A stretch of 57,252 nt of DNA from Streptomyces odonnellii (GCF_000981895.1 NZ_LATD01000059.1:1-57252); one strand, 5' to 3'. Positions 10,134-33,607 are shown, numbered from the stretch's first letter. Translations and numbers: made by a program. Notes: generated by a model from the sequence alone, not told the origin.

Positions 10134-13100
10134 TCAGCCCGAGCTCCGGCCGAGCTGGTTGTCGATGAAGTCGAAGATGTCGTCGGTCGACGCGGCCGCG
10201 AACGGCTCGCCGGGCTCCTCGCCACCGGGATCCGGTGTCTTGGCGTTGAGCTTCCCCAGCAGCGAATGCAGGCGTACGGAGACGGTGGGGCGGGACTCGT
10301 CCTCGGGGGCCAGAGTGGCCAACGCGGCCTCCAGCCGGTCCAGTTCGGCCAGGACGGCCTTCGCCGGGTCTTCGGCGGCGGGTGCCGCCCGGGTGAGCAG
10401 GAACGCGGCGAGCGCCGCCGGGGTCGGGTGGTCGAAGACCAGGGTGGCGGGCAGGGTGAGACCGGCGGCGGCGCCGAGCCGGTTGCGCAGCTCCACGGCC
10501 GTCAGCGAGTTGAAGCCGAGTTCCTGGAAGGGCCGGTCGGGTGTGACGGCCTCCGCCGAGGCATGGCCCAGTACGGAGGCGACCTCCTCGCTGACCAGGG
10601 TCAGCACATACCGCTCCCGCTCCGGTCCCGGCAGTTCCGCCAGCCGTTCGGTGAGGGCGGCGTGGCCGGCGGCGCCGTCCGGTGCCGTCGGCCGGGCGGG
10701 GCCCCGGGCGCCCACCGCTCCCGCCACGCTGGCGATCACCGCCGGCTGTCCCGACGCCAGGGCGCGGTCGAGCAGGGCGAGGCCCTCGCTGTCGGTGACG
10801 GCCCGGAAGCCGTCCCGCGCGAACCGGCTCAGCTCCGTCTCGTCGAGATGCGCGTTGATCCCTCCGGACCGCCACAGCCCCCAGGCGACGGAAGTGGCGG
10901 GCAGGCCCTCGGCGGCCCGCCGCTCGGCGAGCGCGTCGAGACAGGCGTTCGCGGCCGCGTAGTTGGACTGGCCGGGCGCGCCGAACACCCCGGCGGCCGA
11001 CGAGAACAGCACAAACGCGCCGAGGTCCAGGTCCCGGGTCAGTTCGTCGAGATGCCGGGCCCCGTCCGCCTTCGGCGCGAGTACCGCGGCGAGCCGCTCG
11101 GACGTCATCCCGGAGACAAGGCCGTTGTCGAGGACGCCCGCGGTGTGGACGACTGCGGTGAGCGGGTGCTCCTCCGGTACGGTGCCGAGCAGCGCGGCGA
11201 GCTGTTCCCGGTCGGCGGCGTCGCAGGCCGCGACCGTGACCGAGGCGCCGAGTCCCGACAGCTCGGACACCAACTCCTCGGCTCCTGGGGCCTGTTCTCC
11301 CCGACGGTTCGTCAGCAGCAGATGGCGCACACCGTGCGCGGTCACCAGATGGCGGGCCACCAGCGAGCCCAGGGTGCCGGTGCCGCCGGTGATCAGGACC
11401 GTACCCCCGGCATCGAGCGCCGCGGGAGAGCGGTGCCCCTGTACGGGCCGGATCCGGGGCGCGAGCACCCCTTCGGGACGTACGGCCGTACGGGCTTCGC
11501 CCGAGGCGACGACGGAGTCGAGGACGACGGGGTCCACGGCCGAGGCGGCGTCGACCAGGACGATCCGGCCCGGTGCCTCGGACTGCGCCGAGCTGAGCAG
11601 CCCCCACGCCCCGGCGGTGTACGGGTCGGGGGCCTCGCCGGCCGGCACCGCGCCGCTGGTGAGCACGACCAGGGGAACACCCGGCAGCCGGTCCTCCGCC
11701 AGCCATTCCTGGGCGAGAGCGAGCGCTTGGTGCGGTGCCCGGGCCGACGCGGTGAGGCGGTGGAGCACGGCGGTCGGCCGCGCGCCGCCCTCGGCCTCGG
11801 CCTGCGCGGCGAGGTCCGCGACCCGTGCGAAACGGGGCGCGTCGAGCGGTGCGTCCTGCGGTGCTTCCTGTGACACGTTGTGCGGTGTGTCCAGCCGTGT
11901 GCCCTGCGGTCCGTTGTGCGGTGTGTCCTGCGGTGTGTCCGGCCACTCCCGTGCCAGTACGGCCCAGCGCACCGGCTCAGCGGGCTCCGGCAGTTCGAGT
12001 GGCTCCCAGGCACGCTGGACGAGCCCGGTCCCCTCGGCGGTGCCGGGCTCCGGGACTTCGGGCGCGAGCCAGAAGCGTTCGGACTGGAAGGCATAGGTGG
12101 GCAGGGCGACGCGCCGGGCACCGGTGCCCGCGAAGGACCGCTCCCAGTCCACCCGTACCCCGTTGAGGTGCAGTGTGCCGATCGCGTTCACCAGGGTCCG
12201 GCCCTCCGGCTGTCCCCGGCGCAGCGCCGGTACGGCCGTCAGCGCCTCGGGCCGGTCCGCGCCCGCCGCCGCGAGAGCCGTGAGGACGCCGTCCGGGCCC
12301 AGCTCCAGCAGGGTGGTGACGCCCTGCGACTCCAGGGTCTGGAGTGCGTTGTGGTAGCGGACGGCGTGGCGGACTTGGTTGGTCCAGTAGTCGGGGGTGC
12401 GGAGGTCGTCTCCGGTGGCGAGGTGTCCGGTGAGGGTGGAGATGACGGGGATGGTTGGTTCGGCGTAGGTGAGTTGTTTGGCGGTGGTGCGGAAGTCGTC
12501 GAGCATGCCGTCCATATGGGGCGAGTGAAAGGCGTGCGACACCGTGAGCCGCCGGGTGCGGTACCCCTGCTCCTTGAGCCGCGCCTCGATCTCCGTCGCC
12601 GCCTCGACATCGCCCGAGATCACCACGGAGGCAGGGCCGTTGACGGCCGCGACACCGATTTCGGTCTCCCGTCCTTCGAGCAGCGGCCGTACCGCTGCCT
12701 CCGGAGCCTGGATGGCGATCATGGCTCCGCCGGGGGGCATGGTCTGCATGAGGCGGGCGCGTGCGGTGACGAGTCGGGTGGCGTCGGGGAGGGTGAGGAT
12801 TCCGGCGATGTGGGCGGCGGAGAGTTCGCCGATGGAGTGTCCGGTGAGGTAGTCCGGGGTGATGCCCCAGCTTTCGACGAGCCGGTAGAGGGCGACTTCC
12901 AGGGCGAACAGCGCCGGTTGCGTATAGGCGGTGTCGTCCAGTCCTTCACCGGTCGTGATGACGTCGCGCAGGGGGCGTTCGAGGTGGGGGTCGAAGTGGG
13001 CGCAGTTGGTGTCGAAGGCTTCGGCGAAGGCGGGGTGGGCGGCGTAGAGTTCCATGCCCATACCGATGCGCTGCGCGCCCTGACCGGTGAAGAGGAAGGC

Positions 13101-14774
13101 GAGCCGCCCCGGAGTGCGGCCACCGGTCGTCGGTGCTCCCTCCGCCAACGACCGTAGCCCCGCCAGGAGTTCATCGCGGTCCGCGCCGACGGTCACCGCG
13201 CCGTGGTCGAGTGTGGTGCGGGTGAGGGCGAGGGAGTACGCGATGTCCCGCGCGGTCAGCGACGGGTCGGCCTCGGCATGCGCCAGCAGTCTGCGTGCCT
13301 GGTCGGCCAGGGCTTGAGGAGTCCTGGCGGAGAGGATCCAGGGGACCACCCCGGCCGGGCGGCGCTCGGCCTCGGCCGCCGGCTCCTCGGCCGGGGCCTC
13401 CTCCACGATCACATGCGCGTTCGTCCCGCCGAAACCGAAGGACGAGACCCCGGCGCGGCGCGCGCGGCCCGTCTCCGGCCAGTCGGTCGCCTCGGTCAGC
13501 AGCTCCACCGCACCGGAGTCCCAGTCGACCATGGGCGTCGGATCGTCCGCGTACAACGACTTGGGCAGCACGCCGTTCCGTATGGCCTGCACCATCTTGA
13601 TGACTCCGCCGACCCCGGCGGCTGCCTGGGCGTGTCCGATGTTGGACTTCAACGAGCCGAGCAGCAGCGGTCGTTCGGCGGGCCGGTCCTGTCCGTAGGT
13701 GGCGAGCAGGGCCTGTGCCTCGATGGGGTCGCCGAGGCGCGTTCCGGTGCCGTGCGCCTCCACCGCGTCCACATCGGCCGCGGTCAGCCGGGCGTTGGCG
13801 AGTGCCTGCCGGATCACGCGCTCCTGCGCCGGACCGTTGGGGGCGGTCAGTCCGTTGCTGGCGCCGTCCTGGTTGACCGCGCTGCCGCGTACGACCGCCA
13901 GCACCCGGTGCCCGTTCCTCCGGGCGTCCGAGAGCCGCTCGACGAGCAGCAGCCCGACACCCTCCGACCAGCCGGTGCCGTCCGCGCCGGCCGCGAACGA
14001 ACGGCACCGCCCGTCCGCCGCCAGCCCGCGCAGCCGCGAGAACTCCACGAACGCGACCGGCGTCGACATCACCGTGGCGCCCCCGGCCAGCGCCAGATCG
14101 CACTCGCCGTTCCGCAGCGCGTTCGCCGCGAGATGCAGGGCGACCAGCGAGGACGAGCAGGCGGTGTCGACCGTGACCGCCGGACCCTCGAAACCGTAGG
14201 TGTACGAGAGCCGCCCCGAGGCCACACTGCCCGCGCTGCCGCTGAACAGATACCCCTCGAAACCGTCGGCCGGAAGATGGGGCCGGGAGCCGTAGTCGTT
14301 GTACATCACCCCGGTGAACACACCCGTACGGGAGCCGCGCAGCGCGGCCGGATCGACGCCCGCGCTCTCCAGCGCCTCCCACGCCGTCTGGAGCAGCAGC
14401 CGCTGCTGCGGGTCGGTCGCCAGGGCCTCGCGCGGGGACATCTCGAAGAACTCCGCGTCGAAGCCGTCCGCGTCGTGCAGGAAACCGCCCTCGCGCCCGT
14501 ACGACGTACCGGCGTGGTCCGGGTCCGGGTCGTACAGCCGCTCCACGTCCCAGCCGCGGTTGTCCGGGAACTCGCTGATGGCGTCGGTGCCTTCGGCCAC
14601 CAGCCGCCACAGTTCCTCGGGGGAGGCCACACCGCCCGGATAGCGGCAGGCCATGCCCACGATCGCGATCGGCTCGTGGTGCCTGTCCTCGGCCTCGCGC
14701 AACTGTCTGCGCGCGTCACGGGCATCCGCGATGGCCTTCTTGAGATAGTCGCGGAGCTTGTCCTCGCCCGCCAT
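10134..14774 (-). CDS. Type I PKS, single module KS-AT-KR-ACP
   Basis: 1546-aa PKS protein: docking coil (1-30), KS (36-460, DTACSSSL near 203), malonyl-type AT (560-870, GHSIGE and HAFH), KR (1120-1300, catalytic Ser, NYAAAN Tyr/Asn, LDN in place of LDD) and ACP (about 1400-1470). There is no DH, so the beta-hydroxyl should remain; it becomes C5 of the final chain. The ACP motif is LGFNSL, with Asn in place of the usual Asp before the phosphopantetheine Ser. The AT-KR linker has low-complexity repeats ([13 protein letters not shown]). ATG 14774 is chosen over upstream in-frame starts because of AGGAGTT and a typical docking helix. Gaps of 70 and 74 bp to the flanking PKS genes support one transcript. 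Confidence 0.92.
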   Translation of the reverse strand: MAGEDKLRDYLKKAIADARDARRQLREAEDRHHEPIAIVGMACRYPGGVASPEELWRLVAEGTDAISEFPDNRGWDVERLYDPDPDHAGTSYGREGGFLHDADGFDAEFFEMSPREALATDPQQRLLLQTAWEALESAGVDPAALRGSRTGVFTGVMYNDYGSRPHLPADGFEGYLFSGSAGSVASGRLSYTYGFEGPAVTVDTACSSSLVALHLAANALRNGECDLALAGGATVMSTPVAFVEFSRLRGLAADGRCRSFAAGADGTGWSEGVGLLLVERLSDARRNGHRVLAVVRGSAVNQDGASNGLTAPNGPAQERVIRQALANARLTAADVDAVEAHGTGTRLGDPIEAQALLATYGQDRPAERPLLLGSLKSNIGHAQAAAGVGGVIKMVQAIRNGVLPKSLYADDPTPMVDWDSGAVELLTEATDWPETGRARRAGVSSFGFGGTNAHVIVEEAPAEEPAAEAERRPAGVVPWILSARTPQALADQARRLLAHAEADPSLTARDIAYSLALTRTTLDHGAVTVGADRDELLAGLRSLAEGAPTTGGRTPGRLAFLFTGQGAQRIGMGMELYAAHPAFAEAFDTNCAHFDPHLERPLRDVITTGEGLDDTAYTQPALFALEVALYRLVESWGITPDYLTGHSIGELSAAHIAGILTLPDATRLVTARARLMQTMPPGGAMIAIQAPEAAVRPLLEGRETEIGVAAVNGPASVVISGDVEAATEIEARLKEQGYRTRRLTVSHAFHSPHMDGMLDDFRTTAKQLTYAEPTIPVISTLTGHLATGDDLRTPDYWTNQVRHAVRYHNALQTLESQGVTTLLELGPDGVLTALAAAGADRPEALTAVPALRRGQPEGRTLVNAIGTLHLNGVRVDWERSFAGTGARRVALPTYAFQSERFWLAPEVPEPGTAEGTGLVQRAWEPLELPEPAEPVRWAVLAREWPDTPQDTPHNGPQGTRLDTPHNVSQEAPQDAPLDAPRFARVADLAAQAEAEGGARPTAVLHRLTASARAPHQALALAQEWLAEDRLPGVPLVVLTSGAVPAGEAPDPYTAGAWGLLSSAQSEAPGRIVLVDAASAVDPVVLDSVVASGEARTAVRPEGVLAPRIRPVQGHRSPAALDAGGTVLITGGTGTLGSLVARHLVTAHGVRHLLLTNRRGEQAPGAEELVSELSGLGASVTVAACDAADREQLAALLGTVPEEHPLTAVVHTAGVLDNGLVSGMTSERLAAVLAPKADGARHLDELTRDLDLGAFVLFSSAAGVFGAPGQSNYAAANACLDALAERRAAEGLPATSVAWGLWRSGGINAHLDETELSRFARDGFRAVTDSEGLALLDRALASGQPAVIASVAGAVGARGPARPTAPDGAAGHAALTERLAELPGPERERYVLTLVSEEVASVLGHASAEAVTPDRPFQELGFNSLTAVELRNRLGAAAGLTLPATLVFDHPTPAALAAFLLTRAAPAAEDPAKAVLAELDRLEAALATLAPEDESRPTVSVRLHSLLGKLNAKTPDPGGEEPGEPFAAASTDDIFDFIDNQLGRSSG
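12335..13428. repeat. Near-identical KS-AT linker/AT tract, copy in the single-module PKS gene
   Basis: Partner of 7611-8704 at an offset of exactly 4724 bp. Codon choice inside the most conserved blocks differs from the surrounding PKS sequence. Confidence 0.8.
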
Positions 14775-14844
14775 GGTGTTCTCAACTCCTGTGGGATCGG
14801 TCTGCTGCCTCATGGGTGCGCGGTGCGCCGGGGACGGCACCGGG

Positions 14845-28614
<13,770 letters not shown>

Positions 28615-28691
28615 CGCGCTCGACTTCCCTTTCCAGTGAATCCGGCCGAACTGGGCGACCTTGAAAGGCATTTCAGTGACACTGCTTCCAG

Positions 28692-28724
28692 ATCGTAGGC
28701 AGGTGGTTCTCTCAGCCCTCTCAG
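28692..28724 (-). promoter_or_regulatory. Candidate promoter of the PKS operon
   Basis: On the minus strand a -10 TACGAT lies at 28697-28692, about 75 bp before the PKS start. Just upstream the 7-mer CTGAGAG occurs twice, 9 bp apart (28724-28718 and 28715-28709), over the -35 position, where no good hexamer is seen. This suggests an activator-dependent promoter. The spacing is not the 11 bp found at the SARP boxes elsewhere. Confidence 0.35.
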
Positions 28725-28875
28725 CGCGGCTCCACCGGGCGGTAATCACCCCTGCCAGGGGCCGGGAGATCGCCGCATTACCCGTTCATGGGTGAGAGGT
28801 TGATGGCGTCGCAATAGTGTCGGCGTACGAAATGGGTGGCACCCGGCTACAACAGAAGGCAGGTTGGATCTCGTC

Positions 28876-29253
28876 ATGTCACAGCTCACCGACGACGTGG
28901 AAAAGCACACCAGTCAGTATGTCGAGGCTTTCAACGCGGGCGACTTCGAAACCGTCGACAGCTTCTACACGGCGGAGGCCGTCGCCGTCTGGGAGCCGGG
29001 CAAGCCGCTGACGGGCGACGCGCGCCGGGAATACCAGCGGGAATTCCTCAAGAACCGGCCGACGATGACCGCCGTGCCCCGGCAGACGTTTGTGACCAAC
29101 GACACGGCCCTGCTGATCGTCGACTGGACGATCGACACGGTCGACGCCGACGGAAAGCCCGAGCGGCTCCAGGGCACCGGCGTCGACGTCCTGAGGCTGG
29201 GCGAGGACAAGGTGTGGCGTTACGCCGTCGACGACCCGTACGGCCAGGCCTGA
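28876..29253 (+). CDS. SnoaL-like NTF2-fold putative cyclase 1
   Basis: 125-aa single-domain protein of the SnoaL/DUF4440 branch of the NTF2-like superfamily. Features are a helix with EAFNAGDFETVDSFY, then EFLKNRPTM and a beta sheet ending in GVDVLRLGEDKVWR. It has no signal peptide or membrane segment. It is weakly related to the gene 49 bp downstream. NTF2-like proteins serve as cyclases, isomerases or epoxide hydrolases in polyketide pathways. In streptazone biosynthesis two such proteins are proposed to form the five-membered carbocycle with epoxide opening, which fits this pair. ATG 28876 is preferred to the in-frame TTG at 28864. Divergent from the PKS operon. Confidence 0.78.
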   Translation: MSQLTDDVEKHTSQYVEAFNAGDFETVDSFYTAEAVAVWEPGKPLTGDARREYQREFLKNRPTMTAVPRQTFVTNDTALLIVDWTIDTVDADGKPERLQGTGVDVLRLGEDKVWRYAVDDPYGQA

Positions 29254-29302
29254 TCCCGGTCGGCGCAGTTATCCCCTGAATCCCCGAAAGGACTGACCGA
29301 CC

Positions 29303-29728
29303 ATGGCGTACACATTCAGTGTGGACTTCGACCCGGCGAACCCCGATCTCACCAGCGACTCCGAAACCCAGAACGACATCTTCATCGCGGCGTTCAACTC
29401 CGGTGACGGAGAGCTGTTCAACAGCCTTTACCGCGACGACTCCATCTCGAATTTCTCGGGTGAGCCGCTCACCGGTGCGGCGCGCCTCGCGTTCTTCAAG
29501 GAGTTCCTCGGCACCAAGCCCGACCTCCGGGCCAGCATCACCCACGCGTATGTGGCCGGCGACGTCGCGCTGATCGGTGTCAACTACGAGATCGACACGA
29601 CCGGCCCGGACGGCGAGCCCGTACAGCTCCGGGGCGTGTGCACCGACGTCCTGCGGCGCGGGGACGACGGCCGCTGGCTGATGTCCATCGACCGCCCGGT
29701 GGCCGCCACCGGCCTGGTCGCCGACTAG
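29303..29728 (+). CDS. SnoaL-like NTF2-fold putative cyclase 2
   Basis: 141-aa NTF2-like protein resembling its upstream neighbour: AAFNSGDGELFNSLY, GEPLTGAAR, FLGTKPD and TDVLRRGDDGRW match the same blocks. The N-terminus is about 15 residues longer. ATG 29303 is preceded by GAAAGGA. The two genes are probably cotranscribed, and the pair agrees with the two NTF2-superfamily cyclases known for streptazone-type clusters. Catalytic residues cannot be assigned from sequence alone; the alternative is a nonenzymatic small-ligand protein. A strong terminator follows 38 bp downstream. Confidence 0.75.
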   Translation: MAYTFSVDFDPANPDLTSDSETQNDIFIAAFNSGDGELFNSLYRDDSISNFSGEPLTGAARLAFFKEFLGTKPDLRASITHAYVAGDVALIGVNYEIDTTGPDGEPVQLRGVCTDVLRRGDDGRWLMSIDRPVAATGLVAD

Positions 29729-29766
29729 TACCACGGCACCAGGGCGCGAGCTAGGGGCGCGACCGC

Positions 29767-29792
29767 GAACCCCCCTGCGATCAGGGGGGTTC
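29767..29792 (+). terminator. Intrinsic hairpin after the NTF2-like pair
   Basis: Perfect inverted repeat GAACCCCCCT (29767-29776) and AGGGGGGTTC (29783-29792) with a 6-nt loop. It separates the cyclase genes from the monooxygenase, so the latter needs its own promoter or read-through. Confidence 0.8.
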
Positions 29793-29866
29793 TGGCGTAA
29801 GTGAAGACAGTCCCCAGGTAATTCCCCCCGCATTCCATGCATTTCACGGCACTTCAAGGAGAGATA

Positions 29867-31042
29867 GTGGCCACGCAGGAAGAACTGACCTCCGTACTGG
29901 ACGCGGTACGCGACGCCGTGCCCGCCCTCCGGCGCAATGGGGCCGCCGCGGAGGAGCAGCGCTGGATACCGGACGAGAACATCGAACTGCTGGAGAAGGC
30001 CGGGGTGTTCCGTACGGCCGTGCCGCGCGAGCACGGCGGTCTCGACTTCGACGCGGCGCAGCAGGCCGAGGTCATCGCCGAGGTGTCCCGGGGCTGCCCC
30101 TCCACCGGCTGGCTGACGATGGTGTGGCTCACCAGCGCCTGGTGCGCGACCCTCTACCCGGACCAGGCGCAGAAGGAGGTCTTCGAGGGCGGCAGCAGCC
30201 GGGTCTCCATCGTCTTCGCCCCCACCGGCACCCTCAAGCCGGCCGAGGGCGGTTACCGGCTCGACGGCACCTGGCGCTTCAACTCCGGCTGCCGGGGCGC
30301 GGGCTGGGACCTGCTCGCCGCGGTCGTCGAGCAGCCCGACGGGACGGCCGAGGAACTGGTCGCGCTGGTTCCGACCTCCGAGCTGGAGTTCGCCGACGAC
30401 TGGCATGTCTCGGCCGGCGCCGCCACCGGCAGCTCGACGACCACCGCCAAGGACGTCTTCGTGCCCGCGCACCGGGTCGTACCGCTGGAGGAGGCCATGG
30501 TCTCCGCCACCGGCAACCGCTCCAACACCGGTGCCACCGGCCGCAACTACGGTCTGCTCGGCTACATCATGTCCAGTGTCTCCGCGACCTTCCTGGGGAT
30601 GGCGCGCGGCTCGCTCGAACTGTTCCTGGAGCGGCTCCCCGGACGCGGCATCACCTACACCCAGTGGACCGAGCAGAGCCAGCACCCGCTCACCCAGCAG
30701 CAGGTGGCCCTCGCCTCGAACAAGATCGACGCGGCCGAGGCGCTCTCCCGCTCCTGGCACCGGGTGCTGCAGAACGCGGCCGACGCGGGCGTCCAGCCGT
30801 CCGACGAGGAGAAGGCCGTCATCCGCGGCAGGACCGCCTACGCGGCGCAGCTCTCGAAGGAGGCCGTGGAACTGCTCTTCGCGGCGAGCGGGGGCTCGGT
30901 CATCCGCCGCGATGTGGACCTCCAGCGCTTCCACCGCGACATCCAGGGCTTCTCGCTGCACGCCCTGGTGCAGCTCAACGCCAACCTGGAGGTGCAGGGC
31001 CGGGTCCTGCTGGGCCTGGAGCCCGGTACGTACTTCCTCTGA
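29867..31042 (+). CDS. Group D flavin-dependent monooxygenase (acyl-CoA dehydrogenase fold)
   Basis: 391-aa protein of the HsaA/ActVA-ORF5-like group: acyl-CoA dehydrogenase fold, no acyl-CoA activity expected, using reduced flavin from a partner reductase to hydroxylate or epoxidise. Motifs: RWIPDENIELLEKAGVF near residue 35, then PTGTL, WHVSAGAATGSS and the C-terminal QRFHRDIQGFSLHAL. GTG 29867 is chosen because AAGGAGA precedes it. The HpaC-like reductase encoded convergently just downstream is the obvious partner. A close paralogue is at 46532. Likely role: epoxidation or hydroxylation of the dienyl piperidine before ring closure. Confidence 0.82.
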   Translation: MATQEELTSVLDAVRDAVPALRRNGAAAEEQRWIPDENIELLEKAGVFRTAVPREHGGLDFDAAQQAEVIAEVSRGCPSTGWLTMVWLTSAWCATLYPDQAQKEVFEGGSSRVSIVFAPTGTLKPAEGGYRLDGTWRFNSGCRGAGWDLLAAVVEQPDGTAEELVALVPTSELEFADDWHVSAGAATGSSTTTAKDVFVPAHRVVPLEEAMVSATGNRSNTGATGRNYGLLGYIMSSVSATFLGMARGSLELFLERLPGRGITYTQWTEQSQHPLTQQQVALASNKIDAAEALSRSWHRVLQNAADAGVQPSDEEKAVIRGRTAYAAQLSKEAVELLFAASGGSVIRRDVDLQRFHRDIQGFSLHALVQLNANLEVQGRVLLGLEPGTYFL

Positions 31043-31075
31043 CCTCGGAGCGTCGATCCACAAGCGTCAACCCAG

Positions 31076-31108
31076 AAGGCCCGGGTCGCTGTCACGGCCC
31101 CGGGCCTT
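31076..31108. terminator. Bidirectional terminator between monooxygenase and flavin reductase
   Basis: Arms AAGGCCCGGG (31076-31085) and CCCGGGCCTT (31099-31108), 13-nt loop, between converging genes 94 bp apart. Confidence 0.75.
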
Positions 31109-31135
31109 CCGTATGTCCGGCGATGCTCCGCGCGT

Positions 31136-31687
31136 CTACTGCCCGGCGCCCGGATCCGCCTTGCCGAAGCGGCCGTTGACGAAGAGCAGCCCGTCCTCGT
31201 CGCTGCCCTGGCCGGCCGCCAGGACCGTCCCGATGAAGATGGTGTGGTCGCCGAAGACATGCGAGTCGGTCAGCTCGCACTCCAGCCAGGCCACCGAGCC
31301 GGCCAGCAGGGGCGCCCCGGTGTGCTCTCCGGCCTCCCACGTCACCCCTTCGAACTGGGCCGCCCCCAGCGTCCGGTGCTTGTCCGCGAAATGCCGCGCC
31401 AGGGGCTCCTGCCGTACGCCGAGTATGTTGACGGCGAACCGGCCCGCGGAGGTCAGCGCGCCGTGCATCACCGCGCCATGGCTCACACTGCACAGCACCG
31501 AGGGCGGATCGAGGGAGACCGAGCTGAACGCGTTCGCCGTCATGGCGTGCACATGCTCGCCGCCCACGGTGATCACCGTGACACCGGTCGCGAAGCGGGA
31601 CATCACTTCCCTGAGCCGGACGGGTTTCACCGGCTGTGGCCCCGAACGCAGGGCCGCGGGATCGAGTTCAGTGGACGCGGAATTCAT
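31136..31687 (-). CDS. HpaC-like NAD(P)H:flavin reductase
   Basis: 183-aa protein of the flavin reductase-like (split-barrel FMN) family. It contains MSRFATGVTVIT, TANAFSSVSLDPP and GRFAVNILG, and ends soon after LLFVNGRFG. Such enzymes supply free FMNH2/FADH2 to two-component monooxygenases. ATG 31687 is chosen (GGAGAGGG upstream, family-like N-terminus), not the longer frame to 31732. It is convergent with the monooxygenase at 29867 and divergent from the aminotransferase, sharing a promoter region that contains 11-bp SARP-type repeats. One reductase could serve both monooxygenases in the window. Confidence 0.85.
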   Translation of the reverse strand: MNSASTELDPAALRSGPQPVKPVRLREVMSRFATGVTVITVGGEHVHAMTANAFSSVSLDPPSVLCSVSHGAVMHGALTSAGRFAVNILGVRQEPLARHFADKHRTLGAAQFEGVTWEAGEHTGAPLLAGSVAWLECELTDSHVFGDHTIFIGTVLAAGQGSDEDGLLFVNGRFGKADPGAGQ

Positions 31688-31838
31688 GCCACCCTCTCCG
31701 AGGTATTTTGAGCAGGGCACATCACGTGCCATCCGTGGGTATCCCTGGCCGGCCGGTGGACTTCAACGTACCCGCGTCCGCGCCGACATCTCCCACCCTC
31801 GGGTAACCGCCGTGCCACCTGCCCGTACACACCGCGGA

Positions 31839-31880
31839 TGACCCTCTGGTGACCGCTGGTTGACCGGACCCGAGCACCCT
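31839..31880 (+). promoter_or_regulatory. SARP-type 11-bp direct repeats and -10 of the aminotransferase gene
   Basis: TGACC occurs at 31839, 31850 and 31861, exactly 11 bp apart (TGACCCTCTGG, TGACCGCTGGT, TGACCGGACCC). A -10-like CACCCT (31875-31880) starts 14 bp after the start of the last repeat, and the gene's ATG is at 31888, so a transcript without leader is likely. Direct repeats at one helical turn next to a -10 are the classical SARP binding arrangement. Confidence 0.65.
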
Positions 31881-31887
31881 GTGGTGC

Positions 31888-33483
31888 ATGGATCACACCA
31901 ACACCGCAACCCCGTCCAGAGAACTGGCCGAACCTTTTCTCCGTGAAGTACTCGCCGGCGTGGGCCTGTCGGTCGAATACGTCCGTGCGAAGGGCAATAC
32001 GCTCTACCAACGGGACGGCGAGGGTGGCGAGATACCGGTCGTCGACTTCGCGGGCGGCTACGGCTCCGTCCTGCTCGGGCACAACCGGCCGGAAATCGTC
32101 GAAAGGGCGCGGGAACTGCTCGACGGGGACACCCCGGTGCACGCGCAGTTCTCCAGCCACCCCTACGCCAACACCCTCGCCGCCGAGCTGAACCGGATCA
32201 TCCGCCGGGAACTGGGCACTGACGAACCGTATTTCGCCGTATTCGCGAACAGCGGTGCGGAAGCGGTCGAGGCCGCGGTCAAACACGCCGAGCTGGACCG
32301 GGGGATGCGCATCGCCGCGCTCCTGGAGGAGATCTCCGTACAGAACGACGCCGCGCGCACCGCGGTGGAGAACGGCACCGCCGTCGTCGCCGAGCACACC
32401 CTCGAACGGCTCGGCCTCACCCCGCCCCGGGACCCCGCCGAGGCCTTCGGTCTGCTGACGGCCGAGCTCGCCCGGCGCAACGCCGGACAGACCGCGCGGC
32501 CGCCGCTGTTCCTGGCGCTGGAGGGCGGGTTCCACGGCAAGCTCGCGGCGAGTGTGCAGCTCACGCACAACGAGGGGTACCGCACCCCCTTCAAGTCGCT
32601 GGCCGCGCAGGCCCGGTTCGTACCGCAGGACCGGCCCGATGTCCTGAAGCAGGTGCATGCCGAGGAGCGGGGCGTTCTCCTCGGCACGCAGGTCGTCGAC
32701 GGGCAGCTCACCCTCACCGAGCGGGAGTTCCCCGTCTTCTGCGCCTTCCTGGTGGAACCCATTCAGGGCGAGGGCGGAATCCGGGTGCTTTCCCGGGAAT
32801 TCGCCGGGGAAATCCAGAAGTTCTGCGAGTCGATCGACTGCCCCGTTGTCGTCGACGAGATCCAGAGCGGAATGGGCAGGACCGGAACACTTCTCGCCAG
32901 TGCCCCGCTCGGACTGCGCGGCGACTATTTCACCCTCGCCAAGACACTGGGCGGCGGAATCGCCAAGACATCCGTGATGCTGGTGCGCGAGAAGTATTAC
33001 CGGAAGGAATTCGAGATCGTCCACAGCTCGACCTTCGCCAAGGACAGCTTCTCCTGTCATATCGCCCTCAAGGTCCTCGAACTGCTGGAGGCCGACGGCG
33101 GACGGGCCTACCGGGCCGCGGAGGAGCGCGGCGCGGCCCTGCGGGCGGCGCTGGACGGCGTACGGGCGGACTTCCCCGACGTCGTCGGAGACGTCCGGGG
33201 CCGGGGCCTGATGCTGGGCCTCGAATTCCTGGACCAGTCGGGGTCGTCGTCCCCGGTGATCCAGGAGATCGCGGTCGGCGGGTTCTTCGGCTACGTCCTC
33301 GCCGGGCATCTGCTGCGCCGCCACCGGGTGCGTACATTTCCTACGGCGAGCGCGGTCAACACCCTGCGCTTCGAGCCTTCCATCGAGCTGACCGACGCCG
33401 AGATCGCCCAGCTCGACGCCGGGCTGCGCGATGTGTGCGAGCTGCTCAGGGCCGGGGCGGGCGAAGCGCTGACCGCGGCCTGA
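31888..33483 (+). CDS. Class III PLP-dependent aminotransferase
   Basis: 531-aa fold-type I, class III omega-transaminase. Visible signatures: VVDEIQSGMGRTG (PLP-binding Asp near 322), LAKTLGGG (Schiff-base Lys near 351) and STFAKDSF. It is longer than typical 430-460-aa members, with an insertion around residues 140-200. Known piperidine and related polyketide pathways (streptazone, coelimycin) use such an enzyme to aminate the TR-released aldehyde; the amine then cyclises with the C5 carbonyl. ATG 31888 has no Shine-Dalgarno sequence and fits leaderless transcription. Upstream TGACC repeats suggest SARP control. The amino donor cannot be read from sequence. Confidence 0.9.
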   Translation: MDHTNTATPSRELAEPFLREVLAGVGLSVEYVRAKGNTLYQRDGEGGEIPVVDFAGGYGSVLLGHNRPEIVERARELLDGDTPVHAQFSSHPYANTLAAELNRIIRRELGTDEPYFAVFANSGAEAVEAAVKHAELDRGMRIAALLEEISVQNDAARTAVENGTAVVAEHTLERLGLTPPRDPAEAFGLLTAELARRNAGQTARPPLFLALEGGFHGKLAASVQLTHNEGYRTPFKSLAAQARFVPQDRPDVLKQVHAEERGVLLGTQVVDGQLTLTEREFPVFCAFLVEPIQGEGGIRVLSREFAGEIQKFCESIDCPVVVDEIQSGMGRTGTLLASAPLGLRGDYFTLAKTLGGGIAKTSVMLVREKYYRKEFEIVHSSTFAKDSFSCHIALKVLELLEADGGRAYRAAEERGAALRAALDGVRADFPDVVGDVRGRGLMLGLEFLDQSGSSSPVIQEIAVGGFFGYVLAGHLLRRHRVRTFPTASAVNTLRFEPSIELTDAEIAQLDAGLRDVCELLRAGAGEALTAA

Positions 33484-33549
33484 GCCCGCCGGCTCATCCC
33501 CCACTGAGCCGCCGGTCGCGCCTCTGAACGCCCACGCCTCGGTAAGACT

Positions 33550-33579
33550 TTGACGAAAGCATTATCGGATAATTACGGT
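33550..33579 (+). promoter_or_regulatory. Promoter of the first large SARP gene with embedded palindrome
   Basis: -35 TTGACG (33550-33555) and -10 TACGGT (33574-33579) are 18 bp apart, a housekeeping-type promoter with a short leader to ATG 33608. The spacer holds a perfect AT-rich palindrome, ATTATC-G-GATAAT (33561-33573), unusual in this GC-rich DNA and well placed as a repressor site. Confidence 0.6.
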
Positions 33580-33607
33580 GGCCGATGGCCATTGAACGGG
33601 GGAGTTC

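Noticed and set aside
11855..11945. Direct DNA repeats (GTGTCCTGCGGT-like) as a CRISPR or regulatory array
   Set aside because: They are inside the PKS coding frame and encode a low-complexity linker (DTPHN/QDAP); units are degenerate with no spacers.
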